DNA of 64,000 nucleotides, taken from Vespa crabro (Eukaryota; Arthropoda; Insecta; Hymenoptera; Vespidae). The stretch covers positions 22,126,973 through 22,190,972 of the forward strand of contig NC_060956.1 in the NCBI RefSeq assembly GCF_910589235.1. Direction: 5' to 3'. The translations under genes were made by a program, and so were the position numbers. How positions within the stretch are numbered: the stretch's first letter is position 1; every line of letters starts with the position of its first letter. The notes beneath the pieces are model-generated. The model was not told the origin of the DNA. It was given only the letters and a program-made list of their open reading frames with translations, and searched no databases. Positions 36,858 to 50,339 of this stretch are shown here, one piece after another.

Positions 36858-38996
36858 TGTGAATTTCGGTGAAGCAATGGACGCGCCTCGACGTCCCCAT
36901 TGAATTTACAAAAAGACTGACAAGTAGTCGAAGGCCCGTGAACCATCGGGCAATCGCTTCTTCCTTCGATTTCCTTTCGTTTACTCATACTCGAACATTT
37001 TGTTTGGTCGATCGAGTCCGACGAGTAATAAATACATATAATCGATCGATGCGATCGAAGAACGACGGGCATTCGCACTACTCCCATGGCAATACCGTTT
37101 TATTTATTGATTCGAATGTCTACTGTGATAAACTTGAGGTTACGTAGATGAGAGAAAAATATGCTGAACGTAGAGAGGAGAGGCGAGGGAAAAATAAAAA
37201 AAGAGACGAAAGAAAAATACGAAAGGGGACGTCGGTGCGCTTTCGCGCTTTTAACACTCTCACTCCGAGCACAGCTATTATTGCTTTTAACGAGCCAGTA
37301 ACATCGCGACGTGTCATAAAACGAAAAAAAGATCTTTATCGCGACCACCGCATCTTTCGGCTTTTCACGCTTAACCCATCGAATTCTCTTTCCCTGTTCG
37401 ATGTTTACTCGGCGATAGAAAAGTCCGACGTTTCCCGTCGAATTTCGATCTAGTTGGAGCTTTTACGTATAAGACGTTTCAAAGAACGGTCGTTCTTGAG
37501 AGAAGTAGATTCGTTGCTCGCGTACGCTCGAGTTCGCCGAGACAAAAAGAAAATGAATAAAATAGAAACAAAAAAAGAGAAAAAGGAAAAGTACATACCG
37601 AGAAAAAAAAGATCGAGAGAGAGAAGTATAAATCGGCGTGGCTATTTCGTAGTATGTCGTCAACGAAAAAAAGAAAAAAAATTAAAAAATTAAAAAAAAA
37701 AAATTTTAAAAAGCACAAAAAAAAAAAAGAAGAAAAGAGGAAAGAAAATATAAGAAAAACTCCCCTCTTCGAGTCTCAATTGGTTTAAGCTTCCTGTTTT
37801 TGAATATCGCACGTAATTCAATGGGGCGATATAGACTGGAACAGATTATAGTACATCGTCATAATATTTTTATAATTTATCGGAGATTGTATATTAGACT
37901 TATATAATGACATATTACGATATATGATGTATATTTATGGAGTATGCCGTAGAGATCGAGCGTGGCATCGGATATTTTGTAAAATTCCTTAGTGATCGGT
38001 TTCTCTCTCGCGTCATAAAAGGGTTCGCGAGAGAGACTACTCGTCATAGGTATTTCGTAAAAATTGCAGAAAATCGCATATCCTGCCTGTAATAACGTAT
38101 ATGTGTTAATTTGAACGATTGTGTCGTAATATCGATAATATATTTATATATTGCTTTATGTATGTAGAATACATAAAATATTGAAAGAAAATATATATTA
38201 TCTTCTAAAGCACAGTGTCCATTATTTTTCTTTCTTTCGTTTCCGCTATTCTCAATTTTTTCGCGCACTCGATCGGCGCGCTCGATCTATTTCTCTCACG
38301 CAGCGCATTCCTTAATCTCGAGCGAGGAAAGAGAAAAGATCTTCGAGCATCGTCCTATTTTCTTCGATAAGCGATCGCGAGGAACCGCGCACGTGGAGAG
38401 TCGCGAGACCGTATCCAAATTTTCTGTGATCCACGAAAGACTGATAGTCTCTTTTTTAACGTCAACGATCTAAAAGCGTGGAGAGCCGCGCAAGAAAGAG
38501 GAACGAAATTTTCGTTCGAATCCTCAACAATTTTCGTCTTTGTGCACCTATATACGTATCCCAATGAAAATAAAATAGAACGAATAAAGTCGCTTTTATG
38601 GTACGCGAATTTTTCACTTTCTCACATGTCACATAGAATCTCTTTTAAACAGAGACGATCGTAAGACAGATTAAAATTGTTTTCTGTCGTTTCAAAAATA
38701 GATTAAAGAAAAGTGATAAAAAAAAATCTTAAAAGAAAAGTCTTAATCTGGTACGACTCGCGCAATGGCACTCCATAACATGTAACGAGAAATACGAAGA
38801 AACGCGCTCTGCGCGGCGGAATAAAGAGAAAGAGACGGAAAGATGAAAAGGGCGAACGGATGTAATTCCTTTTTTAATAATTACTTTTCTCCTTCGCATA
38901 AAATGATTCAATGTATCTGCGTAAACGATTATCGAAAAAAGGACGATGAAAGAAATGAAAGGAATAATATATGACGATATAATCAGTTTATAAGGA

Positions 38997-39043
<47 letters not shown>

Positions 39044-39189
39044 AATTAAAAATATTAATATACATATGATGTATTTATATATGTATATAAATACCGAAGA
39101 GATGGTATATTACGAAACGAAAAGAAGCATATAATTTTCATTAGTTTATATTATGGTAATTTATATCACAAAGCATAATTGATAGCATA

Positions 39190-39231
<42 letters not shown>

Positions 39232-40490
39232 AGATATTTATGCATATTTCGTAGTTTCGTATTCGTACGTACGCTCTAGAATTTATCGCAATATCGAAAA
39301 AAATCGAATTGAGTCGAAAGGAAGGATCGAGCATCGAACGATCATATTTAACGCGAGTTCTCTCGAGCGCTTTTTTTTTATATCGCGAAACGATATGTTC
39401 GATGCTCGATCCATTGAACGCACGCGCGCTAAAAAAGTTTTCCTTTAATAGTGCAACGACCTATCCAAATTTTGATTCGACGATTTTATTCGAACGAACA
39501 GATATTCTCGCGTACCTTTTGCGCCATTCTCTTTATCCCGCTTTATTTTCATTTTCCTCTTGCTCCTACTCTCTCTCTCTCTCCCTCTCTCTCTCTTTCT
39601 CTCTCTCCAGCTCTTTCTCTTTTCATACGAAGTACCACGTATTGATCAGATACTGCCCTTTGCGAGAACCTCGAAAGGACGTCCATTTGGAGGGGTAGAA
39701 CGAGCCTTGGCAAGTACCTACGTACATAAGCCTATAGTATTAATCTCGTGAAAACCGAAATATCTCGCGAGAACCAAAATATTAGCCTCTATGAGCAATT
39801 TTACAATCGTTCGTCTTCGACGAGACAGCGTGCAGTTATTAAACGTGCGAAGAGACAGAGAGAAAAGAAACGAGCGTGTGTGCGCGCGTGCGTGAGGAAA
39901 TAAGAAAAGGGGAAAGAAAATCAAGAAACGAATCTTTCGCGAGGAAGGATACGGGGAGGATGCAAGAGTTATTACATATACGTATCTATATTTCTTTAAG
40001 AATTATAGTAAAAAAAAAAAAGAAAAAAAAAATAATAATAATAAAAGGAATAAATGTAAAAGAGAGAGAAAAATGAAACTGTTCAGATATAATTAAGATG
40101 AAAATGAGAAAAAAAGTAGACAAAACAGAGGACGTTTTAAGAAGTTATTAAATAAAAAAAAAAAAAAGAGATAAATCTAATTTTGGAAAATATTTCATGG
40201 CGGGCTCGCAAAAGTACTTGAACTCCGTAAGATATGAAAGAAAAAATAAACAGCCTCAATGGAGATACTTTCGTAACGCGTCAAAGAAGATCGAGAGATC
40301 GATGAACTCAAAGAAAATCTGTCGATCTTTTATTGGCCTCGTGCGTAGAAAAAAAAAATTCCAAGTCACGATCGTGGTTGAGAATCACTCGTTTCATGCG
40401 AGCCTGCGTTTCTCCGGCCCCACCTCATCTCTACCCCAATATGTTCACCCTCTAATCGTTACTTACTCCCAATATATATACTATATGTAC

Positions 40491-40547
<57 letters not shown>

Positions 40548-43500
40548 TATATACGTACATACGTACATACATATATTTATATTTTCTCCAATCGTCGGTT
40601 CCTAAGACTGGAAAAAGAAAATCTAATTCTCGGAGTTACCATAATCTATCTTCTTATCTTCCAATTCTTCGATTCTACAATTTTTCATCCCAATTAATCA
40701 TTAATTGTTCATTGTCATTAACAAAGAGATTGTCATCCTTAAGTGTATAATCGAGGCCCTGGTATCGGTTGGGATATTCCGCTAATCACGCGTGCACGGC
40801 ACGCTTTTTCGTCTATGCGAGGGACGATAGAAATATTTTTATGATTTTAGAGATAGAATACGTGGAACAAATATTTTTTTGTTCTAGATGGATCTATTAG
40901 CGGCGATATTTCTGCTTCCACTTGAAAGAATCAATGAAAGAGAAACAGTTAAGAAACAGAAAGGAAGCAATTAACGATGTCTTCTCATTTCCGAGCTCTC
41001 GCGAGTTTCTAAAAGAGGATGAAGAGAAAGAAAAGGATTTCTATCGCGTGACGCTTTACTGAACTTTTTGTGTTTCCTAATTTTCTCGGTCAAATAAATT
41101 CCTATTTTTCTTCTTTAAATAATCGACGAAGACGTGGACGAAGAATGAAAAGAAGACATATAGAATATGAAAGGAACGAATACGTAACTCGTGGACTCAC
41201 GTTTGATCAACATAGTATGACGTCGGTGCCAAAAAACCTCGTTAATTTTAATGAACGAACAACATGTATCCTAGAGCGCGGCGCGCGTAAAAATTTATAT
41301 AATTCTGTAAAGTGTGAGCGTATGAATGGATAATAATAAAAAAGAAAAAAAACAAAAAAAAAAAAAAAAGAAAAAGAAAAAAGAAAAAAAGGAAGTGAAA
41401 AGAAAAAGAAGTTTGCGATGCTTCGAAATATTTGGCCTGATGGAGAACGAACGGAAACGTTGAAAATCGGAAAGAGAACTTTCGAACGTGCACTCATTTT
41501 TTGAACAAAGTTAGACAAGAAAATCGCCCGTAGCCTTTAATACGTACTTGATGTTAAGCGACCGTGATAACGTAATATCTTTTTATTTTTCGAAGCGTTT
41601 CGAGAAGAACTCAAAGACAACAACGTTACATCCAATTTCATTCATATCGAATTTTTAAAAGATCATTAGCTATTCGGACAAACATGTGAATTTTAATAAA
41701 TTCAATAAAATGTAGAAATATTAATATGTACCTAGATTATTCTATGTTGGACGTTTCTGTAAAATTGATGATAAATTACTATTCGTTATATCGCAGCATT
41801 CATTTAACATACTATTCCTTTTTATTGCTCGAGCGTATGCGCGATTCGAGGGCGAGACGCCAGTTGAATGAACAAAGTTCGATCGAAGTAAGCGAAGGTT
41901 TATCTGATTCAAACTATCGTCGCTTTCGTCATAGTGCCGCATCACTGTGCTTTCTTCCGACGAATCCTTGACTCGAACTCCTTGAATCATAAACATTATC
42001 CTGAGCATTATCGTGAGTCTCGCTCTTGATCTCCCCTTTCACATATACAGCGTTAAATCGATAAGCGTTGCCAACCGAAAAACTTATTTATTAATTTTAA
42101 TCAAAATCCCTTGAAATTTAATATTTAATATAAAGTTATTAATACGCGCGGCATTATCGGCTTTTCATAAGAAACAGTTTTTACTGTAGTCTAGTAAAGA
42201 AGTTATTTAAATTTTCGATAATCATTAACTCAGTCTGTAAACGTTGCTCGCGTGGCAATACGTCACGGCGACCTTCGAAGGTTATGCACCTGCGAAAAGA
42301 GAGGCAGGTCGGATCCCTAGCCTGTTCCTGCTTTTTCATCCTTTTTTTAGCCCAGTACCGAATTACCGTGCGTCTTCGCGTCGCGTGCTCGCGACGATAA
42401 ACATAAATGGTACGTAGGTTCACGATGGTCCGGCAATTTTCAACGCTGTAAGCCGATCCATCCCTTTCGTTTTGCAAATCTTTATCAAATAGTGTTAATA
42501 GCGGGCGCGCACATAGACACGTACGCACAGACACGCACGCGCACCCGCGCGCCCAGAGAATAACTTACCGCGCTCGAGTACGACAACGATTAGATTCTCT
42601 TCGTTAAGCGTTCTTCGTCTTGGCGCAAATTTCGTTATCTAAATTACGAGCTTTATATTAGTTTAATTATAAAATCAAACACGAACAAATGAGCGGTACA
42701 ATTATACTTTTCGTTAGACTTTGTGTCGATGTCTGAAATCTTCGATGTTAACAAATCAAATAAAAAAAGAAAACAAAAGAATTCAGATAAGAGACAAAAA
42801 ATGGTAAAATGCTCCCGGATTATATGTCCGTTTTACGAAAGCAAAGTGAAATGCGTAAACGATAAAACGAATTTTAATTTGTTAACGGCAACGTCTAAAG
42901 AAAGCTCGATCCGTCTAAAGAAAGACGAACATTTTTTCCATTTTTATACAAATGCATGTTTATTGGGCTGATATACATACTTATCCGGTATTTCATATCT
43001 CTGTCCGTTTGTCTGTCCGCTTATCGGTGTGTATGTATGACTGTTCTCGTTCGTTCATGAAAAACACGCAAGATCGTTCACGTTTCTCCTTAAATGAGAA
43101 GAAAATTTTCAAGATCGACCTTTGCAAGAACGTGGACGCGCAAAAGTGCTCGTAAAGTAAAAGGCTCTAAACACCTCACATCGCGCGCGAATTTACGCAC
43201 CACGAGAAAATCTATTTTTGCAATATTACTACCATTCAATAACGACATTCAAAAGGTGAGAAGTAATTTTTGGAAATACTCCGATTCGCCAAATATCAAA
43301 GGCAAGTTCGGAGAAAGGATAAGCGCGCGTCCATGATTCTCGAAAACGTCGAAGAACATTCAAACGTGAATGCGACTTTTGAAACGGGCTTGGATAATGG
43401 ATAATTTTATTTTCGTTTAAAGAAAGGATATATCCGATCGTTCGAAAGCGACACAAGAGCTTCATCACCGAGTCGATTAACATCGAGGCTAGCGAATAAA

Positions 43501-43556
43501 TTCTTTGGTACGTTTTTTCCTTTTTCTCTTCTTCTCTCTTTCTTTCTCTCCCTCCG

Positions 43557-43596
<40 letters not shown>

Positions 43597-43801
43597 ACTT
43601 TTTCTTTCTCGTGTATTGGCACGACGTGTCGAGTGTTCGGGACGTATAAAAATGACGAAATCGCACGCGAGAGGCACGCGATGATAAACGACTTTTCGTG
43701 ACGCGTCGTTTGTCTTGCTGCCGCGATATCGGATCGGCTGGCTGCAAAGAGAGAAATAGACCGAGAGTGCAAAAGATCGAAAAAGGAGAAGAAAAAGAAA
43801 A

Positions 43802-43842
<41 letters not shown>

Positions 43843-44431
43843 AGGTTGGGGAAAAAACGAAATAGAAGAGCAAAATCCAGGGTTCGAGCAAGAATCTTCT
43901 TAATCCAGGCCTGTCTGGGAGGATACTTGGGGTAAATCGTGTGCCGGTAGTTATGGAGGCAGGTCAGGACCATCGAGCGAGAACCCTTATCGATCTGCTT
44001 TTCGAGATGAGAATAAAAACCGTAATCGCTTTCGGCTCGTTCGTTCTTTCGATCGAATAGAAATCCCACAATTTTAATAAAAGTAATAGTACGATACTTG
44101 CGTAGTTTTCAGAGAATGACAAACACCGAACCGATGAGTTCGAAATTTGCGCTATATAGATATATATTGTACGTCATTTGTGGCGAAGAGAGCATTAATG
44201 AAAAATCTAACGAGAGCGAGCGAAAGAGCCAAGAGAGAGAGAGAGAGAGAGAGAGAGGGAAAGAAAGAACGAGAGGAAAAGAAAGAGCGAGCTGTAGAGA
44301 AAGACAAAACATAATGTAGCTAATCCCAATCTATCAGGGTTTCACGTATGTTTAACGGTACGAAGAAAAGATAATATAAAAGATATAAGTAAATGAATAA
44401 ATAAATGAATGAATAGATATATAAATATAAG

Positions 44432-44499
<68 letters not shown>

Positions 44500-44764
44500 C
44501 ATACATACGCACTCACTTATATATGTATATATATATTACAAAATATATTATATTAATAAATAATATCATATCTAACTTCCTGTCTACGCTACGAATTATA
44601 TTTCCAAGCATTTCCTACTTCCCTGTGATCTCCACAAAGGTTGGTAAGTAGAAATCGTCGAGTTTTATCGGGCATTAAAAAAATAAATTGATTAAAATTT
44701 ATGCATCGAGCTTTACATTTTGAAAACATAACCGCAAAAGTTCTTCTTCAGAGTCAAATAAGTT

Positions 44765-45030
44765 TTTGACTAGAAGTCAAAGGAGAGCCGCTGGCACGGG
44801 TGCGACAAACTCGAGGACGAAAGGGTCGAAGTACTCGGTAGAGAGGGAACGTTCGCTCGGTGCAGATATATATATATATATATATATGTGTGTGTATCAG
44901 GGAGCTGTTGAGAGCCGCTGGTCCGGCGCGGATTCGGTGCAACAAACGGCAGCCAGACGGCGAGGGTTGCAGGATGGTCTAGAAGGGTGGCGTCGAAGCT
45001 AGAGGGGTGCTCTTTTCCAGGGGTTTGCTT
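44765..45030. promoter_or_regulatory. GC-rich block with internal partial duplication
   Basis: GAGAGCCGCTGG occurs at 44783-44794 and again at 44910-44921. Each copy is followed by TGCRACAAAC (44801-44810 and 44938-44947). A TA tract (44867-44888) separates them. The right edge carries GCTAGAGGGGTGCTCTTT (44998-45015), shared with the block at 50.4 kb, and then (CT)n at 45031-45056. Confidence 0.35.
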
Positions 45031-45358
45031 CTCTCTCTCTCTCTCTCTCTCTCTCATTCTCTCTCAGAGTCTTCCAGCAATACCATTTTCGTCTCTCTCT
45101 TTCTTCTCATTCTCTCCTCTCACCCTCTCCGTGCTTCTCTTTCGCGCATTCGTGTGTTTGTTCCTGTCGCTGGCGCGAATCTCTGTCTAGTCTGGAAGCG
45201 GAGGTTTCGTCGTCATGACGACGAACCCAGGATACCCAGCCACTCTCGCACTCCTCGTTGCTCGCGTTTCGCTTCTCTGCAACTACGATCGTTCTTTCTT
45301 CCTCTTTCTCTCTCTCTCTCTTTCACTTTATCTGTACGTCTATCTTTCTCGCTCGTCA

Positions 45359-45400
<42 letters not shown>

Positions 45401-48027
45401 GTACATCTCTCTCTCTTCTTCTTATACATTTTGCGTTTATATTCGTATTGGTAGCGTGCGTGCTTCGTCCGCTCGTACATTCATCTCTCTCGCTCTCTCT
45501 CTCTCTTTCTCTGTGCGCGTCTATGTGCGCGAGCGACTCCGCAGACTGCCGCCCGGTTCATCCACCTCCTCCATCCTGTCCCAGGCTGTTGCACCCCCGC
45601 CCGGAAAGTCTGCGAAGGCTGGAGACGGCGGATGACCGGTACACCTACCCGTTGATTTTGAGATGCGCCCTGCGATCGAATCGGATCGAATCGAATCGAA
45701 TCTAGAAAAATTCTTCCAAATATATGCCAATCTCGATTTAATCGAGTAGAGAACCCCTCGAAAATTAGATTCGAAAGAATTATGTTTGAAGAATACCGGA
45801 CTGAAGAGAAGGAAGATGGCGGAGAGATGACGAGGACGATGGTCCGGAATATTTACCGAGGAATATTTACGGATGGGATTTTTCCCCCATCTCTCTCTTT
45901 CACGACGACAGTCTTTTGTTCATCCGAAAATCTCTCTTTTCGGAACTGATCCCGTCGACGACCTGTTTACACGTAGTCGCCAGTTCTCGCAGGGCAAAGA
46001 GGTAGGAGGAGAGGGAGGAGAGGCGGAATAGGCATTGTTCAACGAATACGTCTTTTTTTTTTATTTACGTCGTCGTTTCGCGGCGCTGCCCATTGAAATA
46101 ATTGTGGAAAAGTTTCGTATTGTCCGACCGTAACTGTCCTAGGACATTGCGTCCCTTTACTCTTTCATCTACCGACTTCCATTCGTTCTTTCGATTCAAC
46201 GCTCTCTCCTCTCCATCCTCCTCCTACTCATCCTACTCTCTCGCATCCTGCGCACCCATTCACCGAAGTCCGCGCTCGTGGTTCATCCACCTCCTCTTTC
46301 CACCACACCCTCCTCTTCTCTTATCTCTTTCGTACACCTCTACTCGACCTTTCTCGAAAAGAGAATAGCTCGTTCCATTTTGCGAATCCGCATGGAAAAC
46401 CACAGTCTTTCGAAAACAGAAACGAAGACGGCGACTCATACTTTTATTTCTTTTTCTTTTACCTTTATCCTTCTCAGTTTCGTTAGAACGTTTTTTATTT
46501 GCCTTTCGAGAGAACGAATTCGTTCGGAATAAAGATTATCGCATTGCCGTGAAATATCTACGAATAAATGATAATATCTGTAAGTTGAAAAACGTAGAGG
46601 AAGTGATATAAATCGATAAAAATTTCTTATGAAACGCGCTTAGCAATATGCCTTGCCTACTCTTTCCCAAATTGTCATATTGCGTAAAGCGTGATATTAC
46701 TTCCCACGAGTTAACCCCCGTCCCTTCAATCCCTTCGAAAGTAATTAACAATAAAATTGGACAATTTCTTAGATCGTCTATAATTGCGAGTTTTGCATGG
46801 TCTCATTCTTTTCTTTTCGCGAGAATCTAATGAAATTATCTCGATGGAATTAACGATATTAATAGTAATTCGACCTTTCTGAACGAAAGATCGCAAAAAA
46901 TGACAACTTCCGATGTCTCCTGCAGGGATTGCATCCATTTTGAATTGTTCCATTAAAGATTTATCTCGAGAGGACAAAGTTCATCGCACTGTTGGAAATA
47001 TAATACGATGTTACGAGGTAAGTATTGGAATAACAGAACAGCCGTCGTAAAAGTTCTCTTTTTCGATTCTTTTTTCTTTTTATTTTTTTTTTTTTTTTTG
47101 CGAGAAATAACCCTCTATTTCTTCGTTTTACGTTGGTCGTTGTATCGATTAAAGAATTAGTCGTAATTTCTATGCGAACGACCAAACGATTTGCTCGTAA
47201 ATATCGTAGATTTAGCGAACGAGATTGGAAAAGGGAAAACCGAAGAGAAGTAGGTACGAAAGTACAAAGAGAAAGAGAGAGGGGATCTGGAAAGTCGAGG
47301 GTAGGTGCCACAAACCCTTTCTGACGAAGCTCCTGAATTATTTCATCCCTTCTCCATTGGCGTCATGGTTCAGATATATAGTCGAGATTAATTAGCCTGT
47401 GCACGCACACGAGCGAAATGTTAGTATCGGTAGTCGTTAAAGTGATTTCATGATGGTGACGCAATTCGTCCCGTTTTATAAAAGTATCGGAGTTCTTTGC
47501 CTTTGCTAATTAATTGGGTGCTCGTGCGGAGAACCAGTGGAATAAACAACTTCGGTTATCGATATGAAAGCGAGTTTACTTTTGACCAACACGAGATATA
47601 AGTACATATGAGTTGAGCGATATCTCTCAATTACAACAGTACTACTTTCCTTTTACTTTTTTGCAATTAATCGAACTTTCGAGCTCGATATTTTGTCGTT
47701 TAGTAAACGAACGCGGATGAGACATATTCAAATAAAACTCTATCGACGATAAGTCGGCCGATTATTCATCGTGACATCAACTTCTATCTTAGAATTACCT
47801 CCGAGCTACTACAGATGCGTCAATTTATTCGGTATCCTTCGATCATAATTACCAGGCTCGAGTTTATCAAATGCGCGAAACGATAATTTAATGAACCATT
47901 CGCGGCCACGTACGAGATCAATTCAAATTGCTCGCAGCTATGTCGATCGTTTATTACCCGTTCTTATTCGATCGCGTAATTAGCAATAGAGGTGCGTTAT
48001 TGCGTACGAATCAAATCGCTTCCATTA

Positions 48028-48078
<51 letters not shown>

Positions 48079-48480
48079 AATGTGGATGTAAACGTTACAA
48101 GATTACTCTCAAAAATGCGTTCTTTTATCGATTGTCCACACAGAGAGAACAAATTTTTCTTCGATTGTCATTGTGCTCGCGATAACGAACAACATTTGAT
48201 ACTATTAGTTTCATTTATAATTTCGATTCGAAAACATGGATTCCGCGAATATCGAAGAGACGACGACGATAACGATGACAACAACGACGACGACGACGAC
48301 AAGCTGTGGAAATACGCTTCGTCTGCGAATATCGCGCGATATGATTCGCAAATGCGAATACAAGTGGCTGTTCTCTCGCTCTCTTTCTCTCTTTTGTATA
48401 GCATAGCTAGTCGTCGATATTATGTGAAAAGCTGGAAGAAGGAAAGAGACGAAGAATCAGAGGGAGTGAGAGAGAAGAAG
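45031..48480. other. mixed DNA with CT, TA and GA tracts
   Basis: Contains a TA array (45359-45396), a GC-rich patch at 45530-45660, GAATC repeats (45676-45702), a T run (47080-47099), (GA)n (48031-48078) and imperfect GAC repeats (48261-48302). A Su(H)-type TTCCCACG occurs near 46682. No gene supported. Confidence 0.45.
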
Positions 48481-48489
48481 GTAAAGCAG

Positions 48490-48800
48490 GGATGAAAGAG
48501 GAGGGTTGCTCTGGGGCCCACCATCGTATCAGCATCCCGGCATTTGCTACCATCCCTCGTATCTCTTTCTGTCCTTCCCATTCTACTCCGCCTCCGCCAT
48601 CAGCTCCCGCCGACACTCTACCTCCCACAACATAGCCAACTATCATCGGAGCGAGCGAGGAACCTTCTTTCCTCTCTCTCTCTCTCTCTCTCCCTGTCTC
48701 TCTCACTTCATCGCGTTGAGACGTCCCCGAGCTTAAGGCTGGCAGCTGCTTTCCCAAGCTGTTCATCGACTTGTTCCAGGTGCAATATCGATCTTATTAT
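48490..48800. promoter_or_regulatory. GC-rich block with E-boxes
   Basis: Starts with GAGGAGGGTTGCTCTGGG (48498-48515). It holds the CT tract at 48675-48700, then GGCTGGCAGCTG (48737-48748, E-box CAGCTG) and CAGGTG (48777-48782). The 12-mer is shared exactly with 51575-51586. Enhancer function is inferred. Confidence 0.3.
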
Positions 48801-50278
48801 ACCTTTTCTTCGATCGCAAATCGACATAAACTTCTTGCCTTCCATTTTGTTTGCGCGAACGAACGGCCAACATAGGAAAATATATGAGGAAAAAATTGAG
48901 ATTACCGAACGATATCACACTTACTCGAGGCTTGTATTTCATTTTCTAATGGATAGGGAACAGATATTTCTTCTGACGAGTGTATTGCGTGGATCCAGGA
49001 AAGCGTGGTTGTCGTTGTAGCACAACGTAGTTAGAACGTCTTTGATGTCTGCTCCGTGCTTTAACGTAACGCATTCGACTATACGCCGCTCGAATTCGCT
49101 CGAAATCAAAGGAAAGCATCGATCCGGTGAATCCCTTTTCGTCAAATGTATTTCATACTAAATACAACGTTCGTCCTTATCCTCGTGTGCGTCAAAAGCT
49201 GTTCATAAAATTAGTTACATAAGTATCTACTATTCATTTTGCTTTGGAATTTCAGGATTGTCTGATTAAGCGCCCAACTGGATAAAATGAAATAATGATG
49301 GAGAGAGAGAGAGAGAGAGATCGTATTATGGTTTTTACCACGAAAAAAAAAGTAAGACGTAAGACGATATTTACTCTCGCAGTTGTATCCTATTCGTTGT
49401 CGTCGTCGTTGGTCTTCAAGGTCTTAGTTTCATCTATGGCGATACACGGATCGGCGCTAACCCCTCGACGTTTCCAACTTACTCTCCATTGGCCCACCCC
49501 TGCATCATTCCTCCCTCGCGTCTGCCGTTACAAGGCCAGACTGCTGAATATTTTAAGCGGCAATTCCAACCCTCCGGTTGTCCCTGCGCTTCTCGAACGA
49601 CGAAGCGAGAGCGTAAGAATGAAAAGAGAGAAAAGAGTACGAGACAATGATATAAATACCACCCCCAACGAGTTCCTTTTTTTCTTTGGCCATAGAACGA
49701 CTTTAATTTCTTGCCCAATACCTTTTTTTGTCGTAATCTATGCTGTCCATTCAGTTATTATATCGACGTTATCGATCTTTCAAATTTAAACGAAATCGCG
49801 GCCAGCTTCGTTATCGTACCCTTGGCCATTTCGATGATTATCGCTGCCATTATTTCCTATATCACGATTAGGATTTCATCGCAACCGGCTACGTTCGAGC
49901 GTATATGTATCGTACATACGAGTACATACGTACCAAAGTATATAGTACATCGAATGGAACGACTATTCTCGAACACGACGGAGTCTGCGCGCTGCAGGCG
50001 ATAAATTCTCCTCTATTATACATATCCTATATGCGAATAGGAAATAGGAAAGCTAGATGGAATCCTAAGATAAAATGTACCATGCTCATTATCCAAATGA
50101 ACGCGGATCTATTATTGATCATAGAAAATGCTACGGTCTTGTTTTTCAGTATTTTATTACCTACATAACGTCATATTATCTCGGTATATGTCAAAAACAT
50201 ATTAATAATGAATAAGGTAGAACCGAGGAAAGATCGAAAGTTGAAATATCCTCTAAGAAAAAGTGCGTATAAAAAAGG

Positions 50279-50319
<41 letters not shown>

Positions 50320-50339
50320 GGGTGGAAGGGGGAAGAAGG
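48801..50339. other. AT-rich DNA, nothing recognised
   Basis: Short (GA)n at 49301-49320 and 50281-50313. Open frames without recognisable domains. Confidence 0.5.

Larger units (their letters stand above)
34231..44764. other. AT-rich gene-poor DNA
   Basis: Contains GA (35029-35082, 43806-43838, 44228-44258), TA (36058-36155, 39001-39040, 39193-39228, 40481-40545, 44425-44512), CT (36818-36855, 39571-39608, 43555-43592) and plus-strand A-rich tracts (37550-37740, 40010-40045, 41337-41395). Open frames near 41.7-42.5 kb exist on both strands without a recognisable family. GGCCCTGGTATCGG at 40755-40768 and ATCCAGGGTTCG at 43876-43887 resemble words in the GC-rich blocks. Confidence 0.45.

Noticed and set aside
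38763..38771. AATGGCACT, seed of the miR-263 family
   Set aside because: Only the seed matches; the rest of the mature sequence and a hairpin are absent.
41726..42534. Protein-like open frames on both strands
   Set aside because: Both strands are open over the same bases, no domain is recognised and no splice signals frame them convincingly.
43876..43900. GGTTCGAGC, tRNA T-loop-like
   Set aside because: The flanking bases do not form a T stem and no acceptor, D or anticodon arm is present.
45536..45640. Minus-strand short frame starting MEEVDEPGGS
   Set aside because: It reaches a stop after 17 codons with no donor, in a GC-rich patch open in several frames.
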